Source: an uncultured Muribaculaceae bacterium
Lineage (GTDB): Bacteria; Bacteroidota; Bacteroidia; Bacteroidales; Muribaculaceae
Length of the DNA: 64,000 bases
NCBI GenBank assembly: GCA_910584125.1
Contig: CAJTXU010000016.1
Location: forward strand, 1 to 64,000
Reading direction: 5' to 3'
Both the position numbers and the translations under genes were made by a program. This document shows positions 35,098-45,197 of the stretch, piece after piece; position 1 is the first letter of the stretch; each line of letters opens with the position of its first letter. The notes under the pieces were generated by a model. The model was given only the letters and a program-made list of their open reading frames with translations, was not told the DNA's origin and searched no databases.

Positions 35098-35133
35098 TGT
35101 GCACATTCTTACAACAATCAAAAATCGAAGATA

Positions 35134-35895
35134 ATGGAAGCAACATATAACGATACTGTAGTAAAGACAACTGCCGCCGGCAACAACAGATTCCTGATGA
35201 TGTGCGGCAAGATCGCCTCCGAGCAGCGCAAGTCGCTTCTCGTCACCGCCGGTGGATTCCTCGGGCTCTGCGCCGTGCTCGGCCTCTGGTCGGGATTCTT
35301 CGGCGGAGCCCCTGCGGCCGGAAACTTCGTTTTCTACCTCGTGCTGGCGTGGATCGCATGCTCGCTCGTGGCCTCGCTCATGTTCAGCGAGCTCACACGC
35401 AAGGAGGGACGCACCGCCCTGCTGATGACGCCCGCCCGCGCCGCCGACAAGTTCCTGCCCCGACTCATCCTCGTGCTGCCCGGCATGATCCTGCTCTGCG
35501 CGCTCGGTTACTTCGTGTACGGTTACACTGACATTCTTATGATGGGAATAAGATTCGACATATGGACAGACCTTTACAACCCATTCGCCAACTGGACCGA
35601 GTCCGACACCTGCACCTTCTGCTCGATGCTCGCCTTCTTCCTGCTAAACGAGTCGTTTTTCATCTTCGGGGCGGTGAACTGGCCGAAAAAATCGTTCCTC
35701 AAGACGTTCTGTCTCATCGCCGCGCTGCAGATAGCGCTCTCGTTCCTGGCATGGGGCATGTTCAAGGTTGGCCTCGAGCTCGAGGTCTACGACCCGAAGG
35801 CGTTCTTATGGTCGGTAGTCACAATAATGACTCTCATCGCCACGGGCATCACCATCTGGGCCTTCATCAGATTCAAGCGCCTCACCCTCGTCTGA
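35134..35895 (+). CDS. Membrane protein, presumed ABC transporter permease
   Basis: About six transmembrane helices are visible: LLVTAGGFLGLCAVLGLWSG, FVFYLVLAWIACSLVASLMF, LILVLPGMILLCALGYFVY, a run near residues 165-185, TFCLIAALQIALSFLAWG, and WSVVTIMTLIATGITIW. The layout and its position after the ABC ATPase suggest a permease, but no clear family signature stands out. 253 aa. Inference rests on context. Confidence 0.65.
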   Translation: MEATYNDTVVKTTAAGNNRFLMMCGKIASEQRKSLLVTAGGFLGLCAVLGLWSGFFGGAPAAGNFVFYLVLAWIACSLVASLMFSELTRKEGRTALLMTPARAADKFLPRLILVLPGMILLCALGYFVYGYTDILMMGIRFDIWTDLYNPFANWTESDTCTFCSMLAFFLLNESFFIFGAVNWPKKSFLKTFCLIAALQIALSFLAWGMFKVGLELEVYDPKAFLWSVVTIMTLIATGITIWAFIRFKRLTLV

Positions 35896-35935
35896 CACCG
35901 ATCCGGAATGCCCTCTTCAATCACCTCTTACGTAA

Positions 35936-36301
35936 ATGGATTTCAACGAAAACAAACCGATATACATCCAGCTCGCCGACCAGATCATGGACGGAGTGGA
36001 GCGCGGCGAGTCCGGCCCGGGCGACCGTCTGCTCTCGGTGCGCGACTATGCGGCCAAGACCGGCGTCAACGCCAACACCGTGATGCGCTCGTACGCCCAG
36101 CTGCAGCAGGAAGGCATAATCTTCAACCAGCGAGGCATCGGATATTTCTATGCCGACGACTGCCGCGAAAAAGTGCTCGAGATGAGAAAGAAGACTTTCT
36201 TCAATAAGGAGATTAAATATTTTATGGATCGCCTGTCGGCCCTGAAGGTCACACCCGACGAACTCAAGGCCATGTACGAGCGGTTTCTCAACCAGCAGTA
36301 A
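35936..36301 (+). CDS. GntR-family regulator, YtrA subfamily
   Basis: The N-terminal winged helix reads PIYIQLADQIMDGVERGESGPGDRLLSVRDYAAKTGVNANTVMRSY, and residues 70-121 form a short helical dimerisation domain. Length 121 aa fits YtrA proteins, which control ABC transporters and bind no large ligand. It is encoded in the same operon as an ABC ATPase and membrane subunit, and the promoter carries a matching palindrome, so it is likely self-regulating. Confidence 0.87.
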   Translation: MDFNENKPIYIQLADQIMDGVERGESGPGDRLLSVRDYAAKTGVNANTVMRSYAQLQQEGIIFNQRGIGYFYADDCREKVLEMRKKTFFNKEIKYFMDRLSALKVTPDELKAMYERFLNQQ

Positions 36302-36314
36302 GACAACCACATAT

Positions 36315-38573
36315 ATGAAAGCCAACAGATATATGGCGGTGACCCTCGCGGCCGCCGCTCCGCTGGCCGCATCCCTTCAGGCGGCCGCCCAGACCCCCGC
36401 GACGGAGATTCCGGTCGAAGCCACCGACACCATGCCGTCGCTCTATGACGAACTCGACGAACTCGTCATCACCGCCAAGAAAGAGGTGGTGAAGACCGAC
36501 GGTGCCAAGCTGACCTACGACCTCGAGCAGGACGACACCTCCAAAGGCCAGAGCGTGCTCGACGCCCTGCGCAAGGTGCCGATGGTCACGGTCGACGGCC
36601 AGGACAACATCTACATCAAGGGGAGCCAGGACTTCCGCATCTACGTCAACGGCAAGGAAGACCCGATGCTGACGGCCAACGCCTCCAAGGTGCTCAAGGC
36701 CATGCCCTCCGAATCGGTGTCGAGGATCGAGGTCATCACCGAGCCGGGCGCCGAATACGACGCCGAAGGCACCGGCGGCATCCTCAACCTCATCACCGAG
36801 CGCAAGCAGACCAAGAACGGTTATGCCGGTTCGGTATCACTGTCGTACACCGCCCAGAATCTCGCCGCCTCGGCCTACGGCCGCATGAAATACGGCAAGG
36901 TCACCGCCGACGCCAGCGTCAACTACGCCAACAACAACATGATGTCGCAGCACTCCAACTCCGACACCGAGACCATAGACCTCGCCTCCGACCTCTTCCA
37001 CCGCCAGACCACGCACATGGACCAGCGCGTGACGTTCGACTACGTGGGCGCGACGCTCAACCTCTCGTACGAACCGACCGACCGCGACCTCTTCACCATA
37101 GGCGCCGACATGAACGACGTCGACGGCAAGATCCGCAACATCGACCTGGTGACGCGGATGTATAGTCGCGACGGCGGCATGACTTGGGCCACGCACCAGA
37201 AGATGGGCGGGACGATGACCAATCTCGGCGCGAGCGGCAACGCCAGCTACCGACGCCGGCTCTCCGACGCCGGCCAGTCGCTGACGCTCGCCTACCGCTT
37301 CAGCTACGGCCGCAACCCCTGGAACCTCGACTACGAGAACAGCGTGCTCGAGGGCGACATAAGCCTCGACCCCTGGCAGAAGAACTATAAGAACACCTAC
37401 CAGCGCGAACACACCGCCACGGCCGATTGGAAACTGCCCCTCGCCGACGGCCGCCACACCGTCGAGGCCGGAGCCAAGGGAATTTTCCGCCGCAACTCGG
37501 TGATCAACTCCATGTCGGCCGGCGAGACACCCGACACGATGTTGCCGCAGCCCGACGACACCGGCGACACCCGCCAGATCCAGGACGTCTACGCCGCATA
37601 CGCCGCATACAGCGGCACGTTCGGCAACGTCTCCCTCACCGGCGGTCTGCGATACGAGCACACCTACATGGGCCTCGACTTCCTTGGCGGCAACCACCCC
37701 GACTTCCGCCGCAACCTCGACGACGTGGTGCCCAACGCCGCGGTGACCTACATGTTCGGCCCGGCCACCAATCTGCGCCTCGCCTACCAGATGCGCATCA
37801 GCCGCCCCACCATCAGCCAGCTCGACCCCTCCGAGTTCCGCCTCACCCAGACCAACATCCGCGTCGGCAACCCCGACCTCGAGAGCGAGCGATACAACAG
37901 CCTGACGCTCACATACTCCAACTTCGGCCGCACGCTCGGCGGCAGCGTCTCACTGGCCGGATACCAGTCGGACAACACGATCGAGGAATTCACTTCGTTC
38001 AGCGACGGCGTCTCGTGCGAGAGCTACGGCAACTTCGGCAAGAACCGCAAGGCCGAGCTGTCGGGATTCCTCAACTGGAACATCACCCCGCGAATGTCGC
38101 TGCAGCTAAACGGAAGCGTCAACTTCACCAGCATCAAGTCGGGCCGCGGCGACCTGAAGAACCACGGCTGGAACGGCCAGTATGGAGCCAACTACAGCTA
38201 CACCGGACCCTGGGCCGTGAAATACTCGCTCTTCGGCGGCCAGTCTACCGGAAACGTCACCCTGCAGGGCGGCAACTCCGGCTGGTATTACTACGGCCTC
38301 GGCATCAGCCGCGCTTTCCTCAAGGACGACGCCCTCACCGTGGCTGTCAACGCCGGAAACTTCCTGACGAAATACACCAGCTTCAAGTCGCACATCGACA
38401 CCGACACAACGAGATACCGCACCACCTGGCGCAACCGCAACTGGTATGTCGGCATATCACTGTCGTGGAACTTCGGCCACCTCAGCGACCAGGTCAAGAA
38501 GACCGGCGCCGACCTCGAGAACGACGACACCAAATCGACCGGCTCCAAAGGGGGCGGAGGCATCGGGATGTGA
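36315..38573 (+). CDS. TonB-dependent receptor-like outer membrane protein
   Basis: A signal peptide (about 26 residues, ending AAAQ) is followed by a plug-like domain (LDALRKVPMVTVDGQDNIYIKG, then VSRIEVITEPGAEYDAEGTGGILNLIT) and a 22-strand-type barrel region to the end, with an OMP beta-barrel (family 3) flavour. No carboxypeptidase-like N-terminal domain, and no paired SusD. Length 752 aa. The C-terminus is GGGGIGM, not the usual aromatic residue. Transported substrate unknown. It is the last gene of the ABC-GIN-GntR run, 13 bp after the regulator. Confidence 0.8.
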   Translation: MKANRYMAVTLAAAAPLAASLQAAAQTPATEIPVEATDTMPSLYDELDELVITAKKEVVKTDGAKLTYDLEQDDTSKGQSVLDALRKVPMVTVDGQDNIYIKGSQDFRIYVNGKEDPMLTANASKVLKAMPSESVSRIEVITEPGAEYDAEGTGGILNLITERKQTKNGYAGSVSLSYTAQNLAASAYGRMKYGKVTADASVNYANNNMMSQHSNSDTETIDLASDLFHRQTTHMDQRVTFDYVGATLNLSYEPTDRDLFTIGADMNDVDGKIRNIDLVTRMYSRDGGMTWATHQKMGGTMTNLGASGNASYRRRLSDAGQSLTLAYRFSYGRNPWNLDYENSVLEGDISLDPWQKNYKNTYQREHTATADWKLPLADGRHTVEAGAKGIFRRNSVINSMSAGETPDTMLPQPDDTGDTRQIQDVYAAYAAYSGTFGNVSLTGGLRYEHTYMGLDFLGGNHPDFRRNLDDVVPNAAVTYMFGPATNLRLAYQMRISRPTISQLDPSEFRLTQTNIRVGNPDLESERYNSLTLTYSNFGRTLGGSVSLAGYQSDNTIEEFTSFSDGVSCESYGNFGKNRKAELSGFLNWNITPRMSLQLNGSVNFTSIKSGRGDLKNHGWNGQYGANYSYTGPWAVKYSLFGGQSTGNVTLQGGNSGWYYYGLGISRAFLKDDALTVAVNAGNFLTKYTSFKSHIDTDTTRYRTTWRNRNWYVGISLSWNFGHLSDQVKKTGADLENDDTKSTGSKGGGGIGM

Positions 38574-38679
38574 CCGCGACGGGGCGGAATCGCGGCGCGA
38601 TTCCGCCCCGATACCGCATGGCGCGGGCGAAAAGTCCCAAAAGTGCCGCCAAACGTTTTTTTATCTCGATAAAAATTGT

Positions 38680-38687
38680 TAACTTTG
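38680..38687 (+). promoter_or_regulatory. Probable -7 box of ftsY
   Basis: TAACTTTG lies 28 bp before the ftsY ATG. A poly-T stretch about 19 bp upstream replaces a proper -33 TTTG. Confidence 0.45.
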
Positions 38688-38715
38688 ACGATTGAAGAGA
38701 AACGAAAGACAGACA

Positions 38716-39684
<969 letters not shown>

Positions 39685-39702
39685 ACCCTGAACCACCGCA
39701 AT

Positions 39703-39740
39703 TATGCATCATGCATTGAGCATCATGCATTAAGCATTCA
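39703..39740. repeat. Degenerate CAT-rich repeat (family C)
   Basis: The words GCATCATGCATT and similar recur within 38 bp between ftsY and rimO. A related stretch lies at 53984-54020. Confidence 0.5.
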
Positions 39741-39743
39741 AAG

Positions 39744-41069
39744 ATGGGATACAAGAAAAACCATATTGACATCATCTCGATGGGATGCTCCAAGAATCTC
39801 ATCGACTCCGAGCGGCTGATCCGCCGTCTGGAGGCCAAGGGCTACACCGTGGCCCACAATCCCGAGACGCCCCGGGGAGAATACGTCATGGTCAACACGT
39901 GCGGATTCATCGGCGACGCCAAGGAGGAGTCGGTCAACATGCTGCTTGAGCTCGCCGAGCTGCGCGAACGCGGCGACATAGGCCGCATCGCCGCCATGGG
40001 ATGCCTCACCGAGAGATACCGCGGCGAACTCTCCGACGAGATGCCCGAGATCGACATGATCTACGGCAAGTTCGACTGGGACGCCTTCGCCCGCGACCTC
40101 CCCGACCTCAAGGCGGCCTCGCGGCCCGCAGAGTGGGAGCGCACGCTCACCACCCCGCCCCACAGCGCGTATATAAAGATATCGGAGGGTTGCAACCGCT
40201 TCTGCGCCTTCTGCGCGATTCCGCTCATCACCGGGCGCCACCGCTCGCGGCCCGAGGAGGAGATCCTTGCCGAGGCGCGCCAGCTTGTGGCCGGAGGCGT
40301 CCGCGAGCTGAACGTCATCGCCCAGGACCTGTCGAGCTACGGCCTCGACCTCTACGGCGAGCACCGCCTCGCCAGACTCGTCGACCGCATGGCCGACATC
40401 GAGGGCGTCGAGTGGATCAGGCTCCATTACGCCTATCCCGCCGATTTCCCGATGGACGTGCTCGACGTCATGGCCCGCCGCCCGAACGTCTGCAAGTATC
40501 TCGACATCGCCCTGCAGCACATCTCCGACAGCCAGCTCGCGCGGATGCGCCGCCACATCGACCGCGAGGGCACCCTGCGCCTGCTCGACGAGATCAGACG
40601 CCGTGTGCCCGGCATCAAGTTGCGCACCACGCTGATGGTCGGCTTTCCGGGCGAGACCGATGAGGATTTCGACCAGTTGCTCGACTTCGTGCGCCGCGTC
40701 AGGTTCGACCGCATGGGCGCATTCGCATATTCGGAAGAGGAAGACACCTACGCCGCCCTCAACTATGCCGACGACGTCCCCCCGCAGACCAAGCAGGCGC
40801 GCCTCGACCGCCTCATGGAGGTGCAGCAGGAGATTTCCGAAGAGCTCAACGCCGCCATGGTGGGCCGCGAGGTGCGGCTGATCGTCGACGAATACGAGGG
40901 CGACACAGCCATATGCCGCTCGCAGTGGGACTCTCCCGAGGTCGACCTGACCTATCGTGTCGAGGGCTGCGACGCGCCCGAGGGGGCGATGATCGACGCC
41001 GTCATAACGGAGGCGATGCCGTTCGACTTCATCGCCGAGATGAAAAAAGAAGAAACCGGAAGCCTATGA
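39744..41069 (+). CDS. rimO: Ribosomal protein S12 methylthiotransferase RimO
   Basis: RimO adds a methylthio group to Asp of ribosomal protein S12. The N-terminal MTTase domain holds cysteines in MGCSKNLIDSE and NTCGFIGDAKEES plus GCLTERY, and the radical SAM cluster is GCNRFCAFCAIP near residue 152 (Cys-x3-Cys-x2-Cys). A TRAM-like C-terminal domain follows. 441 aa is standard. The stop TGA overlaps the next ATG (ATGA). Confidence 0.95.
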   Translation: MGYKKNHIDIISMGCSKNLIDSERLIRRLEAKGYTVAHNPETPRGEYVMVNTCGFIGDAKEESVNMLLELAELRERGDIGRIAAMGCLTERYRGELSDEMPEIDMIYGKFDWDAFARDLPDLKAASRPAEWERTLTTPPHSAYIKISEGCNRFCAFCAIPLITGRHRSRPEEEILAEARQLVAGGVRELNVIAQDLSSYGLDLYGEHRLARLVDRMADIEGVEWIRLHYAYPADFPMDVLDVMARRPNVCKYLDIALQHISDSQLARMRRHIDREGTLRLLDEIRRRVPGIKLRTTLMVGFPGETDEDFDQLLDFVRRVRFDRMGAFAYSEEEDTYAALNYADDVPPQTKQARLDRLMEVQQEISEELNAAMVGREVRLIVDEYEGDTAICRSQWDSPEVDLTYRVEGCDAPEGAMIDAVITEAMPFDFIAEMKKEETGSL

Positions 41070-42076
41070 ATATATTCGCATACCGCCTGCCCCGCCGCGC
41101 CCGATTCCTGTGCGCGTGTTCGGAGAGCTTATACAAGGGGATACACCCCGACTGCTTCGTCATAGCGCCTTTCGACCCGGCTGAGGGGGGCTGCCTCTCC
41201 ATCCCGTTCGAACGCCGACTCACCCTCGACCAGCTCGACGGCGAGCTCGACCGCTGCTATGCCGGCGGAGGCGACACGGCCCCCGCGCTGCCCGTGGCCT
41301 CCACCACGCGCGACGAGCACCGGGCGCAGGCCGAGGCCATTATCGCCGAGATCAGGTCGGGGCGCCTCGAGAAGTGCGTCCTGGCCCGCGTCATCACAGG
41401 CGAGGCCCGCATCTCGGCGAGCCGAATGCTGACAGTGCTTTCCGACGCATATCCCGACGCGTTCGTGTTCATGTTCCACACGCCCGAAGCCGGCACCTGG
41501 ATCGGCGCCACGCCCGAGGTGCTGGTGGAGCGTTATTTCGACCGCTGGCGCACGATGGCCCTCGCAGGGACACGCCCCGCCGGCGACCTGTCGCTCTGGA
41601 GCAAGAAAGACATTCACGAGCACGAGGTCGTGAGACGCTACATCCAGTCTGTTCTCGAGCGCAACGCCGACGACGTCAAGGCCAAGGGAATGAAGCTGCT
41701 CGTCGCCGGACCCGTGGAGCACATGATGTCGCGCTTCTCGTTCAGGGTGCCCGCAGGGGGAAGCATCGGCGACATCGTGGCGGCCCTCTCGCCCACTCCG
41801 GCCCTGGCCGGACTGCCGCAGCGGGAGGCTATATCGCTCATAAAGACCACCGAGAACTTCACGCGCGGATATTACGGCGGATATTGCGGGGCCTATTCCG
41901 AAAACGGCGACCTGCGGCTCTTCGTCAACCTGCGCTCGATGAGATGGGAGCCCTCGCGATACTGCCTCTACGTCGGAGGCGGCATAATGGGCGACTCAGA
42001 TCCCGACGCCGAGTGGGAGGAGACCCGCAGAAAGGCCCAGACCCTGCTCGACGTCATGGAGACGTGCCGCCGGTAA
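41066..42076 (+). CDS. menF: Isochorismate synthase (chorismate-binding enzyme), MenF-like
   Basis: Converts chorismate to isochorismate, the entry to menaquinone synthesis. The chorismate-binding fold shows in GRLEKCVLARV near residue 115, GTWIGATPEVLVE, MALAGTRPAG, KDIHEHEVVRRYI, and the C-terminal YCGAYSENGDLRLFVNLRSM and YVGGGIMGDSDPDAEWEET. The start at 41066 is translationally coupled to rimO. 336 aa, shorter than E. coli MenF but normal for Bacteroidales. Other men genes are not visible here. Salicylate or enterobactin synthases are alternatives. Confidence 0.83.
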   Translation: MNIFAYRLPRRARFLCACSESLYKGIHPDCFVIAPFDPAEGGCLSIPFERRLTLDQLDGELDRCYAGGGDTAPALPVASTTRDEHRAQAEAIIAEIRSGRLEKCVLARVITGEARISASRMLTVLSDAYPDAFVFMFHTPEAGTWIGATPEVLVERYFDRWRTMALAGTRPAGDLSLWSKKDIHEHEVVRRYIQSVLERNADDVKAKGMKLLVAGPVEHMMSRFSFRVPAGGSIGDIVAALSPTPALAGLPQREAISLIKTTENFTRGYYGGYCGAYSENGDLRLFVNLRSMRWEPSRYCLYVGGGIMGDSDPDAEWEETRRKAQTLLDVMETCRR

Positions 42077-42083
42077 AAATTGG

Positions 42084-42115
42084 ATTGAATCAAACATTGT
42101 GATTAAATAACTTTA
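42084..42115 (+). promoter_or_regulatory. Possible promoter of the M13 peptidase gene
   Basis: ATTG (42084-42087), 20 bp, then TAACTTTA (42108-42115), one base off consensus, ending 6 bp before the ATG, so the leader would be very short or the start site differs. Confidence 0.4.
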
Positions 42116-42121
42116 ATTATC

Positions 42122-44170
42122 ATGAATCTAAAGACAACCTTAACAGCAGCCGTGTGCGTTACCGCCGGCATGTGGGCAATGCCCGCAGCCGCCCAGGAGC
42201 ACACAAAGAGTCTTGACCTCAAGGGACTTGACAACAGCATCCCCGCGAAGACAGACTTCTACCACCATGTCAACACGAAATGGCAGAAAGACCACCCGCT
42301 GACCCCCGAGTATTCGCGCTACGGTCAGTTCAACATCCTCAACGACTCGAGCGAGCATCGCGTGCAGCGCATCGTCATGGGTCTGGCCGCCACCAACCCT
42401 GCCAAGGGCACCGATGCCTTCAAGATCGCCACGATCTACGAGCAGGGCATGGACTCCGTGCGCCGCAACCGCGAGGGCGCCGCGCCTCTCAAGGCCAAGA
42501 TCGCCCGCATCGAGAACGCCAAGCCCGAGGACATGGCCGGACTCTTCCGCTGGATGCAGCGCCATGAGTCGTCACCTCTCTTCGGCGTCAGCATGATGGA
42601 AGACCTCGCCAACAGCCAGGTATACGCCATGTATGTCGGCAGCGCAGGCCTCGGCCTTGGCGACCGCGACTACTACCTGCTCAACGACAAGCGCAACAAG
42701 GAAGTGCGCGAGGCCTACATCCGCCTCATAGAACGCGACATGCAGCTGGCCGGCTACAGCAAGAAGGACGCCAGGCGCATCGCCAAGAACGTGATCAAGA
42801 TCGAGACCCTCATGGCCGACTCCACATGGACCAAGGAGCAGAGCCGCAACATCCCCTTGATGTACAATCCCCGCTCGCTGGCCCAGATCGAGGAGATGTA
42901 TCCCAATCTCCCCGTGCGCGGCATGATCGAGGACCTCGGTCTCCCCGTGCCCGAGACGCTGATCGTCACCGAGATCAACACCGTAAAGCAGGCCGACAAC
43001 CTGATGAAGAGCCTCACTGACCGTGAGAAGAAAGACCTCTACCTCTGGAAGGTGGTGGGCGGTGCGGCCCCCTACCTCAGCGATGACTTCGCCGACGCCT
43101 CGTTCGAGTTCAACAAGGTGATGTCGGGCGTTCAGCAGCAGCGTCCCCGCTGGAAGAAGTCGCTCTCTAAAGTCGAGGGCGTCATGGGCGAGGGAATCGG
43201 CAAGCTCTATGTCGAGCAGTACTTCCCCGAGAGCTCCAAGATTTACATGGAGGGTCTCGTCGAGAACCTGCGCAACGCCCTTGGCAAGCACATCATCAAC
43301 CTCCCCTGGATGACCGACGACACCAAGGTGGCCGCCCTGCGCAAGCTCAACTCGATCACCGTCAAGATCGGTTATCCCGACAAGTGGAAAGACTACTCGC
43401 TTCTCGAGATCGACCCTGCCCTCTCCTACTACGAGAATATGGACAACGCCGGCGAATGGGCCCTGCAGCGCTACCTCGAGAAGTGGGGCAAGCCCGTCGA
43501 CCGCACCGAGTGGGGCATGACTCCGCAGACCATCAACGCATACTACAACCCGATCAACAACGAGATCGTGTTCCCCGCCGGCATCCTGCAGGCTCCCTTC
43601 TTCGATCCTGAGTCGAGCGACGCAGAGAACTACGGCGGCATCGGCGTGGTGATCGGCCACGAGCTCACGCACGGTTTCGACGACCAGGGCTGCAACTTCG
43701 ACGCCGACGGCAACATGGTCAACTGGTGGACGGCCGAAGACAAGGCCGCGTTCGACGCCCTCACCAAGGGTCTCGCCGACCAGTACAGCGCGGTTGAGGT
43801 TCTTCCCGGCCTGCACGCCAACGGCGAGTACACTCTGGGCGAGAACATCGCCGACCAGGGCGGTCTGCGCATCGCATACACCGCATGGCTCGACAGCCAG
43901 AAGAAAAAAGGCGTCGACATCACATCCGACGCCGCCAAGATCGAGGGCTTCGATCCCGCGCAGATATTCTACATGAACTTCGCCAACCTCTGGGCCACCA
44001 ACATCCGCGACGAGGAGATCCGCAACCTCACCACAGGCGACGTCCACTCGCTCGGCATCAACCGCGTGAACGTATCGCTCAAGAACATCGAGCCCTTCCT
44101 CAAGGCGTTCGGCATCAAGGAAGGCGACAAGATGTTCCGCCCCGAGTCCGAGCGCGTCATCATCTGGTAA
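42122..44170 (+). CDS. pepO: Secreted M13-family zinc endopeptidase (PepO/neprilysin type)
   Basis: After a signal peptide of about 24 residues, the N-terminal helical domain reads DFYHHVNTKWQKDHPL. The catalytic part has VIGHELTHGFDDQG with the zinc-binding HExxH near residue 513, NAYYNPINNEIVFPAGIL, and GENIADQGGL carrying the third ligand Glu. Length 682 aa matches bacterial PepO. Likely located in the periplasm or outer membrane, degrading peptides. Confidence 0.93.
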   Translation: MNLKTTLTAAVCVTAGMWAMPAAAQEHTKSLDLKGLDNSIPAKTDFYHHVNTKWQKDHPLTPEYSRYGQFNILNDSSEHRVQRIVMGLAATNPAKGTDAFKIATIYEQGMDSVRRNREGAAPLKAKIARIENAKPEDMAGLFRWMQRHESSPLFGVSMMEDLANSQVYAMYVGSAGLGLGDRDYYLLNDKRNKEVREAYIRLIERDMQLAGYSKKDARRIAKNVIKIETLMADSTWTKEQSRNIPLMYNPRSLAQIEEMYPNLPVRGMIEDLGLPVPETLIVTEINTVKQADNLMKSLTDREKKDLYLWKVVGGAAPYLSDDFADASFEFNKVMSGVQQQRPRWKKSLSKVEGVMGEGIGKLYVEQYFPESSKIYMEGLVENLRNALGKHIINLPWMTDDTKVAALRKLNSITVKIGYPDKWKDYSLLEIDPALSYYENMDNAGEWALQRYLEKWGKPVDRTEWGMTPQTINAYYNPINNEIVFPAGILQAPFFDPESSDAENYGGIGVVIGHELTHGFDDQGCNFDADGNMVNWWTAEDKAAFDALTKGLADQYSAVEVLPGLHANGEYTLGENIADQGGLRIAYTAWLDSQKKKGVDITSDAAKIEGFDPAQIFYMNFANLWATNIRDEEIRNLTTGDVHSLGINRVNVSLKNIEPFLKAFGIKEGDKMFRPESERVIIW

Positions 44171-44175
44171 TCAGG

Positions 44176-44240
44176 CTGAGGTCTTAGGTCTTGGTCTGAA
44201 GTCTTATGGAAATTCTGAGGCCTGAGGTCTAAGGCTTAGA
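44176..44240. repeat. Degenerate AGGTCT-type repeat (family A)
   Basis: Words such as AGGTCTTAGGTCT and CTGAGGTCTAAGG repeat within 65 bp just after the M13 peptidase stop. Related stretches are at 53887, 55071 and 61800. Confidence 0.5.
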
Positions 44241-44269
44241 GATATTTCCATAGACATAATATTGAACTT

Positions 44270-44304
44270 AAAAGGTTCCGGCGGGTCTGCGCCGGAACCT
44301 TTTT
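44270..44304 (+). terminator. Terminator after the M13 peptidase gene
   Basis: AAAAGGTTCCGGC pairs with GCCGGAACCTTTT, with TTTTT following. It lies 100 bp beyond the stop. Confidence 0.85.
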
Positions 44305-44333
44305 GGCTAATTTGGACATACGGAGTTAAGGGG

Positions 44334-44430
44334 CAGCGTCGACCTAATGTCCTTAGGGACCATCCTGACTAAAGACTCGACGCTGGGCGACTGCGTAAGC
44401 CAATCTGCGACAGTCGCCATACCCAGTGGG
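44334..44430. ncRNA. Candidate structured RNA between pepO and the next gene
   Basis: Three adjacent stems: CAGCGTCGA (44334-44342) with TCGACGCTG (44377-44385), holding a GTCC-TTAG-GGAC hairpin inside; GGCGACTG (44386-44393) with CAGTCGCC (44411-44418); and CCC-AGT-GGG at 44422-44430. No coding potential is seen. The strand is unclear. The surrounding 44305-44642 holds no gene. Confidence 0.4.
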
Positions 44431-44642
44431 CTCACGCGATATTGCAACATTCAACACTCAACATTGCGTAGCGCCGAATTTGGTTTAATCGACGCATACT
44501 GACTTTAACAATTTTTCGCCATTAAGGAGCGTCTGTGTTAAAACATTGTTAATCCGAGTCTTGTACTTAAACGACTGGCTGCTGTATTGGTCAAAGTGGC
44601 GTAACATAACCGAAAACGAAACATTCTAAACATTTGACAATC

Positions 44643-45197
44643 ATGATGAAGAAAGCATTCAGCATAGCGCTCGCGGCATTCGCGCTTATGGCCGCCACCT
44701 CGTTCGCACAGACCGACACCGCCGACACCGCCGACACCAAGGCGAAGACCGAGAAGACCTGCGACCTCGGCAAGAGCCGCAAGTTCCGCAAGGCGGGCAT
44801 GAAGACTATGGAGGGCCGCCGCGCCGACAGGGCGTTCGAGGGCATCAACCTCACAGAGACACAGAAGAAGGAGGTCAGCGCTCTCAACAAGCGTACCCGC
44901 GCCGAGCGTCAGGCCATGAAGGCCGAGCGCCAGACGATGAAAGCCGAGCGCAAGGCCGACAAGGGCGCCGACCGCGAGCAGCGCATGGCCCAGCGCAAGG
45001 CGATGAAAGAGAAGAGGATTGCGGCTAAGAAGTCCTATCTCTCCCAGCTCAAGAACATCATCGGCGAGGACAACTACGTCATCTACCTCGAGAACCAGTA
45101 CATCCAGAAATATGACGGCAACGGCGGCAGAGCGAAGATGCACGCCGGTCACGCGAAACGCGGCAAAACCATATCAAAAGTAATAAGTAAAAAGTAA
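44643..45197 (+). CDS. Small secreted basic protein, DUF4890/LTxxQ-like
   Basis: Signal peptide MMKKAFSIALAAFALMAATS ends near FA-QTD. The mature protein is helical and rich in Lys, Arg, Glu and Ala, with INLTETQKKEVSALNKRTRAE, similar to LTxxQ/Spy-like periplasmic chaperones or DUF4890 proteins. The start at 44643 is chosen over a TTG at 44634. The last ten residues (KTISKVISKK) are encoded by the first unit of a 48-bp tandem repeat, so the native C-terminus may have been replaced. Function uncertain. Confidence 0.6.
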   Translation: MMKKAFSIALAAFALMAATSFAQTDTADTADTKAKTEKTCDLGKSRKFRKAGMKTMEGRRADRAFEGINLTETQKKEVSALNKRTRAERQAMKAERQTMKAERKADKGADREQRMAQRKAMKEKRIAAKKSYLSQLKNIIGEDNYVIYLENQYIQKYDGNGGRAKMHAGHAKRGKTISKVISKK

